Shown in pieces: positions 7,983-17,274 of a stretch of 64,000 nucleotides of DNA. The translations under genes and the position numbers were made by a program. This DNA comes from an uncultured Paracoccaceae bacterium. GTDB lineage: Bacteria > Pseudomonadota > Alphaproteobacteria > Rhodobacterales > Rhodobacteraceae. The stretch spans positions 248,001-312,000 of the forward strand of contig CANMVA010000001.1 of assembly GCA_947501355.1 (NCBI GenBank). Reading direction: 5' to 3'. The notes under the pieces are model-generated. The model was given only the letters and a program-made list of their open reading frames with translations. It did not search any database and had not been told where the DNA came from. Position 1 is the stretch's first letter, and the number at the start of each line of letters is the position of its first letter.

Positions 7983-8705
7983 ATGCACAAATCCCTTTTG
8001 ATCTGCGCGCTGATGATCGCGGGCTGCGCTCGTGTCGAAAACATCGGTCAGGCGCCGAAATTCACACCGGTGCAAAGCAACACGGAAAGCCTTGCGATGC
8101 TTACCCCCGGCCTGCCGATGCGGGCAGAGGTCGAGAGCCCGCTTGATCAAGCCTCCCTCTGGGATGGCGGTCGGCAGTCGCTGTTGGGGGATCGCCGCGC
8201 GGTGCAGCGCGGGGATATCCTGACGGTGGTGATTGAAATCGACGAGAAGGCCGAGATTTCAAACTCGTCCAAACGCAGCCGCAAGGGCAGTGAATCCATG
8301 GAGATCCCAAATCTTTTGGGCATCCCCCAGCGCTTCGATCCGAAACTGCCCGAAGGTGCGTCCTTGGGCAGCGCGGTGGACCTTAGTTCTTCCAGCAATT
8401 CAGGCGGGGATGGGTCCGTCAAACGGCGCGAGAAGCTAACGCTGCGCGTCGCGGCGACCATCGTTGACGTCATGCCGAATGGCGTTCTGGCAATCGAAGG
8501 CTCGCAGGAAGTGCGCGTGAATTTCGAGCTGCGCGAGCTTTTGGTCAGCGGGTTCGTGCGCCCAGAAGACATCTCGCGCCAGAACGAGATCACCTCTGAC
8601 AAGATCGCCTCTGCCCGGATCTCCTATGGCGGCCGTGGGCAGATCACGGATGTGCAGCAACCCCGATATGGTCAGCAAGTGGCCGATATCTTCCTACCGT
8701 TCTAG
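7983..8705 (+). CDS. flgH: Flagellar L-ring lipoprotein FlgH
   Basis: FlgH forms the outer-membrane L ring. It has a lipoprotein signal with lipobox IAGC, putting the lipidated cysteine at residue 17. The family segments SLWDGGRQSLLGDRRAVQRGDILTVVIEIDEKAEISN and GVLAIEGSQEVRVNFELRELLVSGFVRPEDI are clear, and the C-terminus is YGQQVADIFLPF. The 240 residues are a normal length. The ATG directly follows the flgA stop codon. Confidence 0.96.
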   Translation: MHKSLLICALMIAGCARVENIGQAPKFTPVQSNTESLAMLTPGLPMRAEVESPLDQASLWDGGRQSLLGDRRAVQRGDILTVVIEIDEKAEISNSSKRSRKGSESMEIPNLLGIPQRFDPKLPEGASLGSAVDLSSSSNSGGDGSVKRREKLTLRVAATIVDVMPNGVLAIEGSQEVRVNFELRELLVSGFVRPEDISRQNEITSDKIASARISYGGRGQITDVQQPRYGQQVADIFLPF

Positions 8706-8714
8706 GAGGCACAG

Positions 8715-9182
8715 ATGGGCAAACTTCTTCCAATTCTGATGCTGGCCCTTGGCGCAGGTGCGGGCATTTTTGGCGGCAAACTCATGCTTCCTGAGCCCGA
8801 ACCGGTTGCGGTTGAAGAAGGGGCAGAACCGGTCGAGGCCATGCCCGAAGAGCCCAGCGATGTCGAATATGTCAAACTGAACAACCAGTTTGTGGTTCCT
8901 GTGATTGCGGAAGGTCGGGTCATTTCCCTCGTCGTTCTGGCACTGACAGTCGAGATCAAGCTGGGTGAACGCGAAGCCGTCTATGCGCGCGAGCCACGTC
9001 TGCGGGATGCGTTTTTGCAGGTCATGTTTGACCATGCCAATATCGGCGGGTTCGATGGCGCGTTTACCAATTCATCGTCGATGGACACGTTGCGCCACGC
9101 GTTGAAAATCGTCGCGGTGGACAGCCTCGGCCCGACCGTCAAAGACGTTCTGATCACCGATATCGTCCGCCAGGACAGCTAA
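8715..9182 (+). CDS. FliL-like membrane protein, second copy
   Basis: The protein has 155 residues with an N-terminal membrane helix (LPILMLALGAGAGIFGGKLML), an acidic proline-rich linker (about 25-55) and a C-terminal domain with the FliL-type layout. FliL surrounds MotAB stators and supports torque. A more typical FliL is encoded at 18239-18736, so this is a diverged relative at the end of the flgB operon. The ribosome binding site AGGAGG is good. Its TAA overlaps the TAG of the opposite-strand gene at 9179. A distinct basal-body role is possible. Confidence 0.75.
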   Translation: MGKLLPILMLALGAGAGIFGGKLMLPEPEPVAVEEGAEPVEAMPEEPSDVEYVKLNNQFVVPVIAEGRVISLVVLALTVEIKLGEREAVYAREPRLRDAFLQVMFDHANIGGFDGAFTNSSSMDTLRHALKIVAVDSLGPTVKDVLITDIVRQDS

Positions 9183-9550
9183 GCGCGAGAGCGTTTGCGC
9201 TTTTCCGCAAGACGTTCGCGATCAAGCAAATCCTCGATGGCCGATGCGCGGCCAAAGGCTTTCTTGAAGCCCTCGAAACGGGTCTCTACCTCAGCGCGCT
9301 GTCGGGCCTGTTTCGCCTGTTCCACCTCAATCCGGGCCGCTGACCAGCCCAGCCACGCCTCAAGAGCATGCGCCTGTTGAGGATCGCGCGTCGCAGAACA
9401 TTCGGTCTTTCGATCTTCGCGCAACGACGTGATCTTGTCGCGAACCGCCTGTTCTGCCTGCCGCGCTTTGGCCAGCTTTGCCTCCTCCGCGGTGCGGATG
9501 AGATGTGCAAGGGTCTTCAGATCCTCTAGCTTTTTGATCCGCTCACTCAT
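9179..9550 (-). CDS. Coiled-coil protein at end of flhA operon
   Basis: I do not recognise a named family. The 123 residues are highly charged and almost wholly helical, with coiled-coil heptads over about 1-50 and 75-123 and no membrane segment. Size, charge and position next to flhB recall FliJ, the export chaperone/escort that bridges FliI and FlhA, and no other FliJ candidate is in the window. The family assignment remains a guess. Its ATG overlaps the flhB stop by 4 bases, so expression is coupled to flhB. Confidence 0.7.
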   Translation of the reverse strand: MSERIKKLEDLKTLAHLIRTAEEAKLAKARQAEQAVRDKITSLREDRKTECSATRDPQQAHALEAWLGWSAARIEVEQAKQARQRAEVETRFEGFKKAFGRASAIEDLLDRERLAEKRKRSRA

Positions 9551-10629
9551 TGGGTCTTCTTGGCCTTTCCGCGCAGTGCATCCGCAAAACGGATCGCCGC
9601 CGCGACGGGCTTGTAGTGCTCTGGCAGGACTTCCTGACCGATCTCCACCGTGGCGAAGATGGCACGGGCGGTTGGCGGGTCGGAGTGGATAGCCACTTTC
9701 GCGTCGCTCGCCGTTTCACGAATGCGCGCTGCGATTTCGTCGACGCCTTTTGCGACAACCACCGGGGCGGCACCAGCCTGACGGCTCCAGCTCAAGGCGA
9801 CCGCGTAATGGGTAGGGTTCACGATGACGACATCAGCTTTCGGCACGTCGGCCAGCATCTGATTCATCGCAATCTCATACCCGCGCTGGCGCCGCTGTTG
9901 CTTCATCTGCGGATCGCCTTCAGAGGATTTCACCTCGTTCTTGAGATCCTCATGGGACATTCGGTTCTTCATCATGTGATCGTAGCGTTGCCAGAAGAAG
10001 TCGATGCCACCGATGGCCAGTGAAATCATCAGGACCACGGCCAGGAACTTGACCGTCAGGCTGGCCAATAACGACAGCGCCATCGCCGGGGACAGGTAAA
10101 TTGTGCTGACGATGTCGTTCAGATTGGCCATTAGGAAAACGCCCAGCAGAACGGAATAGATGATCAGCTTGGACGCGCTTTTCGCAAATTCAAACAAGCC
10201 CGAGCGCCCGAATTTGTTCTTGGCGTTTGACAGAATCGAGATACGGGACGCCTTCGGTATCAGCTTGTCAGGCGTCACGATGAAGCTGCGTTGAGCGATG
10301 ATCGTGACAAGTACGGCAACAGCGGGAAGGCCGAACCAAGGTAAAAGCGAGCCGCCAATGCTGAGCATCGCACCACCCACAACGGGGGCGGCAGGGCTTT
10401 CAAACATAAGCTGAGACAGCTCGTTCGAGCGGTCGATCAGGATCATCAAAGCGGTGCCGGTATCCGTCAGAAGGGCCGCACCAAGGGCAATGGCGACGAT
10501 CAGAAAGCCGCCATACGCGGCAGCTGTATTGAGATCGGTCGACCTGGGAACCTCTCCCTTCTTACGGGCATCATCGAGCTTTTTCTGCGTAGGGTCGTGT
10601 TGCTTTTCACCGCTTTCGTCTTCGCTCAT
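9547..10629 (-). CDS. flhB: Flagellar export switch protein FlhB
   Basis: FlhB is the export-gate protein whose autocleavage switches specificity from rod/hook to filament substrates. Four membrane helices occupy about residues 35-210, followed by the cytoplasmic domain with the self-cleaving NPTH motif (VIVNPTHYAVAL) near 271-274. The ORF track starts at a GTG at 10632, but GGAGG lies 6 bases before the ATG at 10629, so I prefer that start (360 residues). The start overlaps the last base of the fliR stop. Confidence 0.96.
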   Translation of the reverse strand: MSEDESGEKQHDPTQKKLDDARKKGEVPRSTDLNTAAAYGGFLIVAIALGAALLTDTGTALMILIDRSNELSQLMFESPAAPVVGGAMLSIGGSLLPWFGLPAVAVLVTIIAQRSFIVTPDKLIPKASRISILSNAKNKFGRSGLFEFAKSASKLIIYSVLLGVFLMANLNDIVSTIYLSPAMALSLLASLTVKFLAVVLMISLAIGGIDFFWQRYDHMMKNRMSHEDLKNEVKSSEGDPQMKQQRRQRGYEIAMNQMLADVPKADVVIVNPTHYAVALSWSRQAGAAPVVVAKGVDEIAARIRETASDAKVAIHSDPPTARAIFATVEIGQEVLPEHYKPVAAAIRFADALRGKAKKTQ

Positions 10630-11408
10630 CACAGACCTCCGAACGGGGTCAGGAAGAACTTGCCCAAATCATCCACCCAAATGCTGAGCATAATCGGGAT
10701 CGCGATTACCATCAGCATCATGCCCCCCGCCGTGATTGCAGGTGCCCCAACAAAAGCGACCATCAGTTGCGGCATGGCTTTGTTGATGACGCCCAGCGCC
10801 ACATTGTAAATAAGCGACGCGATCACGAAGGGCGCGGCAAGCGTGAAGGCCAGTGCGAAGGCGTGGGTGATTTGCTCAAGCCCCCATGCGCTGAGGTCTG
10901 ACGCGACGGGAAACGCACCGCTGGGCATGATCTGATAGGACAGCAGGATAAGTTTGACCGCTTGCAGATGCAGACCGGACATGACGGCAATCGCCAAGCC
11001 AGAAACCAGCAAAATGCTGCCGATCGCCGGTTGCGGGTCAACGCCAACGCCGCCAAACACCTGCGACAGCGATGTGGATTGCGCCGCGATGGCCGCGGAT
11101 GTCTGCAGCGCCAGAACGAACAGGCGCACAGCGATGCCCAATGCGAGTCCGGCCAGCACTTCGACAAAAATGATGCGCAACACATCAAGCGGTTGGAGGC
11201 TGGTTTGCGCTGGGATTTCTGTGACCAGTGCCGGAATGACGATCAATGTAAAGCCGAATGCAAGGATCAATCGGATGCGTTGCGGAACGCTTTGCTCCCC
11301 GAAACCGGGCATCAGTGACATCATCGCGCCAACGCGCAGGAACACGACGAAGCTGATCCAAAGCAGGTCGCGCGACAGGCGTGCGATGGCGTCAAGGCTC
11401 TCGATCAT
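10629..11408 (-). CDS. fliR: Flagellar export gate protein FliR
   Basis: FliR is the third component of the FliPQR gate. The 259 residues carry about six hydrophobic segments and the family pattern LRVGAMMSLMPGFGEQSVPQRIRLILAFGFTLIV (about 20-60). The ATG overlaps the flhA stop by 4 bases. The order flhA-fliR-flhB is conserved in alphaproteobacteria and ensures joint synthesis of the gate. Confidence 0.95.
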   Translation of the reverse strand: MIESLDAIARLSRDLLWISFVVFLRVGAMMSLMPGFGEQSVPQRIRLILAFGFTLIVIPALVTEIPAQTSLQPLDVLRIIFVEVLAGLALGIAVRLFVLALQTSAAIAAQSTSLSQVFGGVGVDPQPAIGSILLVSGLAIAVMSGLHLQAVKLILLSYQIMPSGAFPVASDLSAWGLEQITHAFALAFTLAAPFVIASLIYNVALGVINKAMPQLMVAFVGAPAITAGGMMLMVIAIPIMLSIWVDDLGKFFLTPFGGL

Positions 11409-13483
11409 CCGGCCACCAACCCGACGAGCGAGGGGCGCGCATCGGTTCCAATCTCGTCGAACGACAGAACCGGGTTGGTGATGCCCTTTGCAACCATGAC
11501 CGTGCGCAGAAAGCGACGCCGTCGGACGGATGTGACAATCGCCGGATAGAGCCCCGTCTCGCTGGCTTTCGCGAGCTTTTCGGCCACGCCAGTTGCAAGC
11601 CGGTTGAAGTCGGATGGTGGCAAGGCGACGTCACCGGGGTTGCGTTCCGCGTCCAGCGTGTATGTTGCAAAGGTCTCTTCCCATTCCGGGGCGAGCTGGA
11701 TCAGGGGGATCGTGCCGTCTGAGCGACGCAGTTCCGCGATCATCTGAAAGCCGAGCCGCTGACGCACATGCTCACATATCGCCTCGGCGGTGGGGTAGAC
11801 CGTCCGCGCCTCCGCTGTTGCTTCGAGGATCAGCGGGAGGTTCCGGATCGAGACACGCTCCTCCAGCAGAAGACGCAAGACCGACAGCAGCAGGTCCGGA
11901 GAAACCTTGTCCGGCATCAGCTCATCAATGATCTTGCGGTTCGCCTCGGATCGTTTCTGGTCCGAGAGGTTGACCATCTCGTCCAGAAGCCGCCGCAGAG
12001 CCTTTAGCGACAGCAGTCTTGAGAAGTTGCTTTTGATGATCTCCAGCAGATGCGTGGCAAGCACTTCGGTCGGTGTCACCGTGGTGATACCGCTGAGGGC
12101 GAGGTCATCCTGATCGTCGGGCGACACCCAACGGGCGGGGGCCTGATAGACAGGTTCACTGACATCCTCACCATCCGGCAACTTGTCCGGCTCCCCCCCA
12201 ATCGCCAGCACGCGCGAGGGTATCAGCCTGTCTTCGGCCTGCTTCACGCCTTGGATCTTCACCGCGTAATGCCCGACAGGCAGGGACGGATCGTCGGTCA
12301 ATCGAATATCAGGCAATATCAGGCCGAAATGCGTTGCAACATGCACCCGCATATTGGCGATCCGTGCGTCAAGCCCGGTGGCTGGATCAAGCACCATATT
12401 GATGAGGTCGGGCGCAAACTCGACATGGATGTCATCCAGATCAAGAATGTCGCCAAGGCTTTGCGCTTCTTCCTTGGGATCCTGGGGTGCCTTTTCAACT
12501 GGCATGTCCGCATTTGACTGATCTCGGTAAATCTTTGCAGCGCAGGCCCCCAAGATAAGCCCCCCAAGCATGAACGGGACGAAGGGCAGGCCCGGCACGA
12601 ATGCGAAGATCGCCATCAGGCCCGCGACCGTGGCAAGCGCACCCGGGTAACGGCCCAACTGACCCATCAAGGCAAGATCGGCGGTGCCTTTGGCCCCGCC
12701 ACGGGCCAGCAGCAACGCCGAAGCGATAGAGATGATAACCGCAGGGATCTGCGTAACCAGACCGTCGCCAACGGTCAAAATAGCGTAGGTTTCAAAGGCT
12801 ATGCCAAGGGGCATGCCGTGTAAGGTCACGCCAATCACCAAGCCCATGACCAGGTTCAGCAGCGTGATCAACAGGCCTGCGACCGCGTCCCCTTTCACGA
12901 ATTTCGATGCGCCATCCAGCGAGCCGAAGAATGTCGTCTCGGCCTGTTCGGTTTCGCGACGGGCTTTTGCTTCTTCATGATCAATCGCGCCCGCGGACAT
13001 GTCTGCGTCAATCGCAAGCTGTTTTCCCGGCATCCCGTCGAGTGCGAAGCGCGCGCCAACCTCTGCCATACGCGCGGCCCCTTTTGTGATCACGATGAAG
13101 TTCACGATCAACAAAACGCCAAAGACGACGAGGCCCATAAGGACGCTGCCGCCCATGATGAAGTTCGCGAACGCCTCAATGACGTCACCGGCGGCGTTCG
13201 TGCCGGTGTGACCCTCGCCGATGATGAGCTTGGTGGAGGATACGTTCATCGACAATCTCAACATCAATGAGGCCAGCAGAACCGTTGGGAAAACGGAAAA
13301 ATCCAGCGGCCGCTCGATGAACAGCGTGATCGTGAAAATGAGGATGGCGAGCGCGAAAGACCCTGCCAATCCGATATCGAGCACCCAGGCTGGCATCGGC
13401 AGGATCATCATCAGGATCACGGCCATTAAGGCGAGGGCCAGCAGAATTGTCGGCTGGAAAACCTTTGCGAGGGTCAGCTGCAC
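11405..13483 (-). CDS. flhA: Flagellar export gate protein FlhA
   Basis: FlhA forms the nonameric ring that docks export chaperones and couples proton flow to secretion. About eight membrane helices fill the first 300 residues, with the family signature RMAEVGARFALDGMPGKQLAIDADMSAGAIDHEEA, then the cytoplasmic docking domain. The ORF opens at a TTG at 13552. Candidate starts are ATG 13522, with GGAG directly touching it, and GTG 13483, with GAGG 8 bases before it. I choose GTG (692 residues), which lies 4 bases after the upstream stop. The exact start is uncertain. Confidence 0.93.
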   Translation of the reverse strand: MQLTLAKVFQPTILLALALMAVILMMILPMPAWVLDIGLAGSFALAILIFTITLFIERPLDFSVFPTVLLASLMLRLSMNVSSTKLIIGEGHTGTNAAGDVIEAFANFIMGGSVLMGLVVFGVLLIVNFIVITKGAARMAEVGARFALDGMPGKQLAIDADMSAGAIDHEEAKARRETEQAETTFFGSLDGASKFVKGDAVAGLLITLLNLVMGLVIGVTLHGMPLGIAFETYAILTVGDGLVTQIPAVIISIASALLLARGGAKGTADLALMGQLGRYPGALATVAGLMAIFAFVPGLPFVPFMLGGLILGACAAKIYRDQSNADMPVEKAPQDPKEEAQSLGDILDLDDIHVEFAPDLINMVLDPATGLDARIANMRVHVATHFGLILPDIRLTDDPSLPVGHYAVKIQGVKQAEDRLIPSRVLAIGGEPDKLPDGEDVSEPVYQAPARWVSPDDQDDLALSGITTVTPTEVLATHLLEIIKSNFSRLLSLKALRRLLDEMVNLSDQKRSEANRKIIDELMPDKVSPDLLLSVLRLLLEERVSIRNLPLILEATAEARTVYPTAEAICEHVRQRLGFQMIAELRRSDGTIPLIQLAPEWEETFATYTLDAERNPGDVALPPSDFNRLATGVAEKLAKASETGLYPAIVTSVRRRRFLRTVMVAKGITNPVLSFDEIGTDARPSLVGLVAG

Positions 13484-13487
13484 CTGA

Positions 13488-14210
13488 TCATCCTCGCGGT
13501 TGGCCGAAGAACGGTTTTGCATCTCCGGCGCCCAAGGGCACAAGAGATCCAAGCGCGCTTCCCGCGGTTGATTGCCTCAACAGTGGAAAGCGGTTTTCGC
13601 GGAGGGTTTCTGCTTCGCGCGCCGCGACTTGCACCGATCGGGCCTCTATCCGAGGTATTGGTCTTTCCGGCATCTGATCGGCATAGGCCGCGCGAAAGGC
13701 GTCAAACTGCTTGCGATATTTGCTGGCGTATTTTTCTGTGCGCGAGTGATAGGCGCCCGCCGCTTTGCTCCAATCACCCAACTCATTGTGAAGATCGGTC
13801 AGAAATTTCGCTGCATAGAGCGCGTTCGGGATCGGGTCGAACATCTCTTCGATCGATGCGAAGTTCTGGCCATGCCATTTGTAATTGATTTGAAAACAGC
13901 CGACATCAAAGCTGCGGGCACCACGTTTGTAATGCTTGAAAACATAGGCGCGCGCCTCTTCATCAGTGTCGAACCAAAGGCCTTTGCCTTCCATGTTAAC
14001 CGTCCAGGGCCAAGGCTGAAATTCCCCGTTTTTCGTCCGCCCCGTCTCGGTCAGGCTGATCGCCCAAAGGACAGAAATCGGGACTCCGGTTCGCTCCGAC
14101 GCGACATGGGCGGCTTGTCGACACATGCTGGCCTCAGCCGCTGCGACCCGTAGAAGGAAGGCCGCGATCAGGACAATAATTGCGAGGAATTTGGGTCGGA
14201 AAGGAATCAC
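13488..14210 (-). CDS. Flagellar lytic transglycosylase, SltF-like
   Basis: This is a secreted SLT-type muramidase. The N-terminal hydrophobic signal (about 1-27, cleaved after AEA) is followed by the lysozyme-like core with the catalytic glutamate in AISLTETGRTKNG, then SFDVGCFQINYKWHG and AGAYHSRTEKYASKYRKQF. Rhodobacter flagellar clusters use a separate enzyme of this kind, SltF, to open peptidoglycan for the rod, because their FlgJ lacks the hydrolase domain. The position between flagellar genes supports that role. The start is GTG at 14210. Confidence 0.85.
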   Translation of the reverse strand: MIPFRPKFLAIIVLIAAFLLRVAAAEASMCRQAAHVASERTGVPISVLWAISLTETGRTKNGEFQPWPWTVNMEGKGLWFDTDEEARAYVFKHYKRGARSFDVGCFQINYKWHGQNFASIEEMFDPIPNALYAAKFLTDLHNELGDWSKAAGAYHSRTEKYASKYRKQFDAFRAAYADQMPERPIPRIEARSVQVAAREAETLRENRFPLLRQSTAGSALGSLVPLGAGDAKPFFGQPRG

Positions 14211-14282
14211 GAGAAAGCGCCTTCTGCTGCTCCTTCGTGAGATTAGGGAGGGGGTCTTTAGATTTGGTAACCAAGATCGGGT

Positions 14283-16352
14283 CTATGGAGAGGCAAAACT
14301 CCCAAGAGCCCCCTCAAGCAGCGCAGATTTCTGTTGGGTCAATTCGATCAACTCGCGGTCCTTCGACAGGACCAGTTCATCTGTCGCGTCGGGCAGAGGC
14401 GCGGTGAAGATATTCGTTTGGTCTGCAGTCCAATGTTGGGCAATCAGCGCCGGGTCTTGGGCCAGAAGTGCCGCGCGCAAGGCGGGCTCCGCCAGGTCGG
14501 CCTCCGAAAACGCCTGAGCGGCGGACCCGTAGGATTTCCGTTTGAGATGAATTTTCGCACGTAGCTCTTCCACAGCGGGGCCGGGTTGACCCATGAGTTC
14601 GGTTAATGCGTCATCAAATCGTCCGCTCGCCAGAAAAATTTCCGCGCGTTGAAGACGGGTTTCGGGCTCCATATTGTTTGGCAGCCATTCAAACGCAATA
14701 TCATGAAATCCAAGATCAGCCATCCGACGCGCCATCGCGAGCTGCAAGTCAGAGTTGAGCGTCGGAACAGACCCTGACCCGTACCGCAGGAATTGCATAT
14801 CCGAGCCGTTTGCGACCAGAAGCGCGTAGGCGCCTGTTTGCAGTTCGGTGTCATTGGTCATGACAGCTTGGTCCGCGAAAGAGCTTCCGAAATCTCCTGC
14901 AAGCGCCGCCGCCATCAGCTTTGCGCGCTCAAGACGCGCGCCGATCTCGGTCCCCTGAGACTCGAACGCATACGCGTCGATGAGATCAGAGATATCCGCA
15001 GGCAGCGGTGCCTGATTGGCAAATTGAAGGGTCACATACGCGACAAGCGCCTCTGGTGATTTAGCATCCGAACTACGAGCAAACTCAAGAAGCTCTTTGC
15101 TTTGCGAAATCGAGGCAAGAGACGTCACCAGCGGTGCAGGTGTCGTATCGTTCCCCTCTGAGCCCAAAAGATACCTCAGTTGCGCAGCCATATCCGCTGC
15201 CAAAGCGGGCCGTTCGGCTATATATGCGTTTTCGATCAATTTCGGCGCAATGACGCGTGCAAGATCAGGCGGCAATTGCGGGAAAGCCCGCAGCGCCTGT
15301 TTGCCCAGAAGATCGGATATAGGTTCGGACGGGCTTGCCAGAATGCGCCAGATTGCAGATGTGCCCGGGCAGTCTTCGGGCGTATCCGGCCAAGGCTGCT
15401 GCATCTCCGATTGCTCGATAAGAGCTGTCAGCTGTTTGAGGACCATTGCCTCGTCGGACGGATTTGCCGAAATTAGCTGATCTGCTTCCAGTGTAAAACC
15501 GTGCGCCAGATAGTGCCGTGCCAGCGCCAGTTCGCGGCGGTGGGTGATCTTGTCTGTGGCGTCCGCCAGTTCGGATCTGAGCTGTCCGAGGCCGGTCGTG
15601 AAATCATTACCGTGGCTCCAATCAGACGTGGGGAGCCAACCCGGCGGGATACACTCCACCGCGGGCTGCGCGGCCTCCTCAAAGGCGGGATCAATGAAAT
15701 CAAGCGCTGTTGCCGTTGAAAGGATTCCACTTTCAACGGATGGATTGCGCGGCGTCATTGGTGTGACTTGATCGACCGTCGTCGACAACACATCCTCGCG
15801 TGGCGAGGCCAGGCCCTGACTGGCGGCGCGTCCCAATTGTTCAATCAAAAGCGACTCAGCCACTGCGACGGCCTCGGCCAGATCCCTCTCTTGTTCAAGA
15901 TGGTCCAGATCGACGGGATCAGTCTTCACCGCGGATTTCGACATGGCCGCTTGCAAGCCTGCACGCTGCCGCGGCGTCAGGGCCGACCGGGTCAGACCAA
16001 GGTCCGCACTGGCACCATCATTGATGTCGACAACGACCATGTCTGGTTCCAGAAAGAAGGCATTGGCATGGCACTCGCAATCCACCTGAAGAAAGATGCC
16101 TTCGTCACTGGCAATCAGGTCGGAAATACGGGCCTTCGACATGCGTTGAAAAACCTCAGATGTGTCAAATGTGACATCAGGCTTCTGTAGAAGATAGCCG
16201 GTGGCGGTTTTGAGTACGGCCCAGTCATCCGGCCTTTGTCCGTAAAACACGACACGAGAGAAGGCGTCGTGGTCAGCCGCCTTGATCCTGAGAGGCTCAG
16301 CCAGAGCCGCCAGTGGCAGCGCCATGAAAACGAAAGCCCAAGCCAGTTTCAT
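14283..16352 (-). CDS. Secreted flagellar-operon protein of unknown role
   Basis: The 689-residue protein starts with a clear signal peptide (MKLAWAFVFMALPLAALA). Residues about 20-110 form a strand-rich segment with the pattern DHDAFSRVVFYG and a CEC pair, reminiscent of AMIN-like periplasmic domains. From about 230 onward it is an array of short amphipathic helices resembling tetratricopeptide repeats. I know no assigned function. The ATG overlaps the motA stop by 4 bases, so it is made together with the stator and is most likely a periplasmic motor or stator accessory factor. Confidence 0.85.
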   Translation of the reverse strand: MKLAWAFVFMALPLAALAEPLRIKAADHDAFSRVVFYGQRPDDWAVLKTATGYLLQKPDVTFDTSEVFQRMSKARISDLIASDEGIFLQVDCECHANAFFLEPDMVVVDINDGASADLGLTRSALTPRQRAGLQAAMSKSAVKTDPVDLDHLEQERDLAEAVAVAESLLIEQLGRAASQGLASPREDVLSTTVDQVTPMTPRNPSVESGILSTATALDFIDPAFEEAAQPAVECIPPGWLPTSDWSHGNDFTTGLGQLRSELADATDKITHRRELALARHYLAHGFTLEADQLISANPSDEAMVLKQLTALIEQSEMQQPWPDTPEDCPGTSAIWRILASPSEPISDLLGKQALRAFPQLPPDLARVIAPKLIENAYIAERPALAADMAAQLRYLLGSEGNDTTPAPLVTSLASISQSKELLEFARSSDAKSPEALVAYVTLQFANQAPLPADISDLIDAYAFESQGTEIGARLERAKLMAAALAGDFGSSFADQAVMTNDTELQTGAYALLVANGSDMQFLRYGSGSVPTLNSDLQLAMARRMADLGFHDIAFEWLPNNMEPETRLQRAEIFLASGRFDDALTELMGQPGPAVEELRAKIHLKRKSYGSAAQAFSEADLAEPALRAALLAQDPALIAQHWTADQTNIFTAPLPDATDELVLSKDRELIELTQQKSALLEGALGSFASP

Positions 16353-17218
16353 GCGCTCTCTTTCTTGATGACGGAGAGCGCTTCATCCAGTTCGGTGAAT
16401 GACGGGCGATGATGGTGAGGCATGTTCTGACGGCCTACTTCGATGCAGATGTTCGTTGCGTGGTTGTGCAGGTTCGCGACAAGAACTTCGCGGATGAGCA
16501 GGTAGAAATGGCTGTCTTCCTCGATCACGGATTTAACCTTTCCCGAGAACGGCCCGACGAGGCCATAGGCCAGAAACACACCCAGAAATGTTCCGACAAG
16601 CGCACCGCCGATCAACTTGCCCAGGATCTCCGGTGGTTGATCAATAGAGCCCATCGTCTTGATCACACCAAGAACAGCGGCGACGATTCCCAATGCAGGA
16701 AGCGCATCGGCCACCGTCTGAAGCGCATGACTGGAATGCAAAGAATGATGCAGCGTGGCATCCATTCGCTTCTCCAGCACCTCTTCCACCTGATGAGGGT
16801 CGTCGTAGTTCATCGAAGCGGATCGCAACGTGTCGCAAATCAGATCAACCGCCTCGTGGTCTTTCTGAATCTTGGGATACTTTCCGAAAATCGACGATGC
16901 GGCGGGGTCTTCGATATGCTCCTCAAGGCCAACCGGGTTAGACCGTGCGAGCCGGATCAGCTCGAACAAAAGACAGAGCAGATCGCGATAGTCGTCAGCC
17001 TTCCAGATCGGGCCCTTGAAGACCTTGCCCAGGTCTTTGACCGTCTTTTTTGCCGCCGCAGAGTCGTTTGACAGAAGAAACGCGCCAAGTGCTGCGCCGC
17101 CGATCATGGTGAACTCGTAGGGGAGCGATTTCAGGATGATCCCCATCTTGCCGCCAGCAGCCAGATAGCCGCCGAAAACCATGACAAAAATTACCACGAT
17201 GCCAATAATGCTGATCAC
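16349..17218 (-). CDS. motA: Flagellar motor stator protein MotA
   Basis: MotA is the proton-channel stator subunit that contacts FliG. The 289 residues show four membrane helices: about 2-22, 30-50, and two in 170-235 (LPALGIVAAVLGVIKTMGS and LVGTFLGVFLAYGLVGPF). Between the pairs lies a large cytoplasmic loop. The start is GTG at 17218 with GGAGG upstream. Its partner motB is about 5 kb away on the other strand, an unusual but known split in this group. Confidence 0.96.
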   Translation of the reverse strand: MISIIGIVVIFVMVFGGYLAAGGKMGIILKSLPYEFTMIGGAALGAFLLSNDSAAAKKTVKDLGKVFKGPIWKADDYRDLLCLLFELIRLARSNPVGLEEHIEDPAASSIFGKYPKIQKDHEAVDLICDTLRSASMNYDDPHQVEEVLEKRMDATLHHSLHSSHALQTVADALPALGIVAAVLGVIKTMGSIDQPPEILGKLIGGALVGTFLGVFLAYGLVGPFSGKVKSVIEEDSHFYLLIREVLVANLHNHATNICIEVGRQNMPHHHRPSFTELDEALSVIKKESA

Positions 17219-17274
17219 GACTCGCCTCCGTTGCGTTGCGGCCAGATTTTCAGAAACGTGTTAAGAAACCGTCT

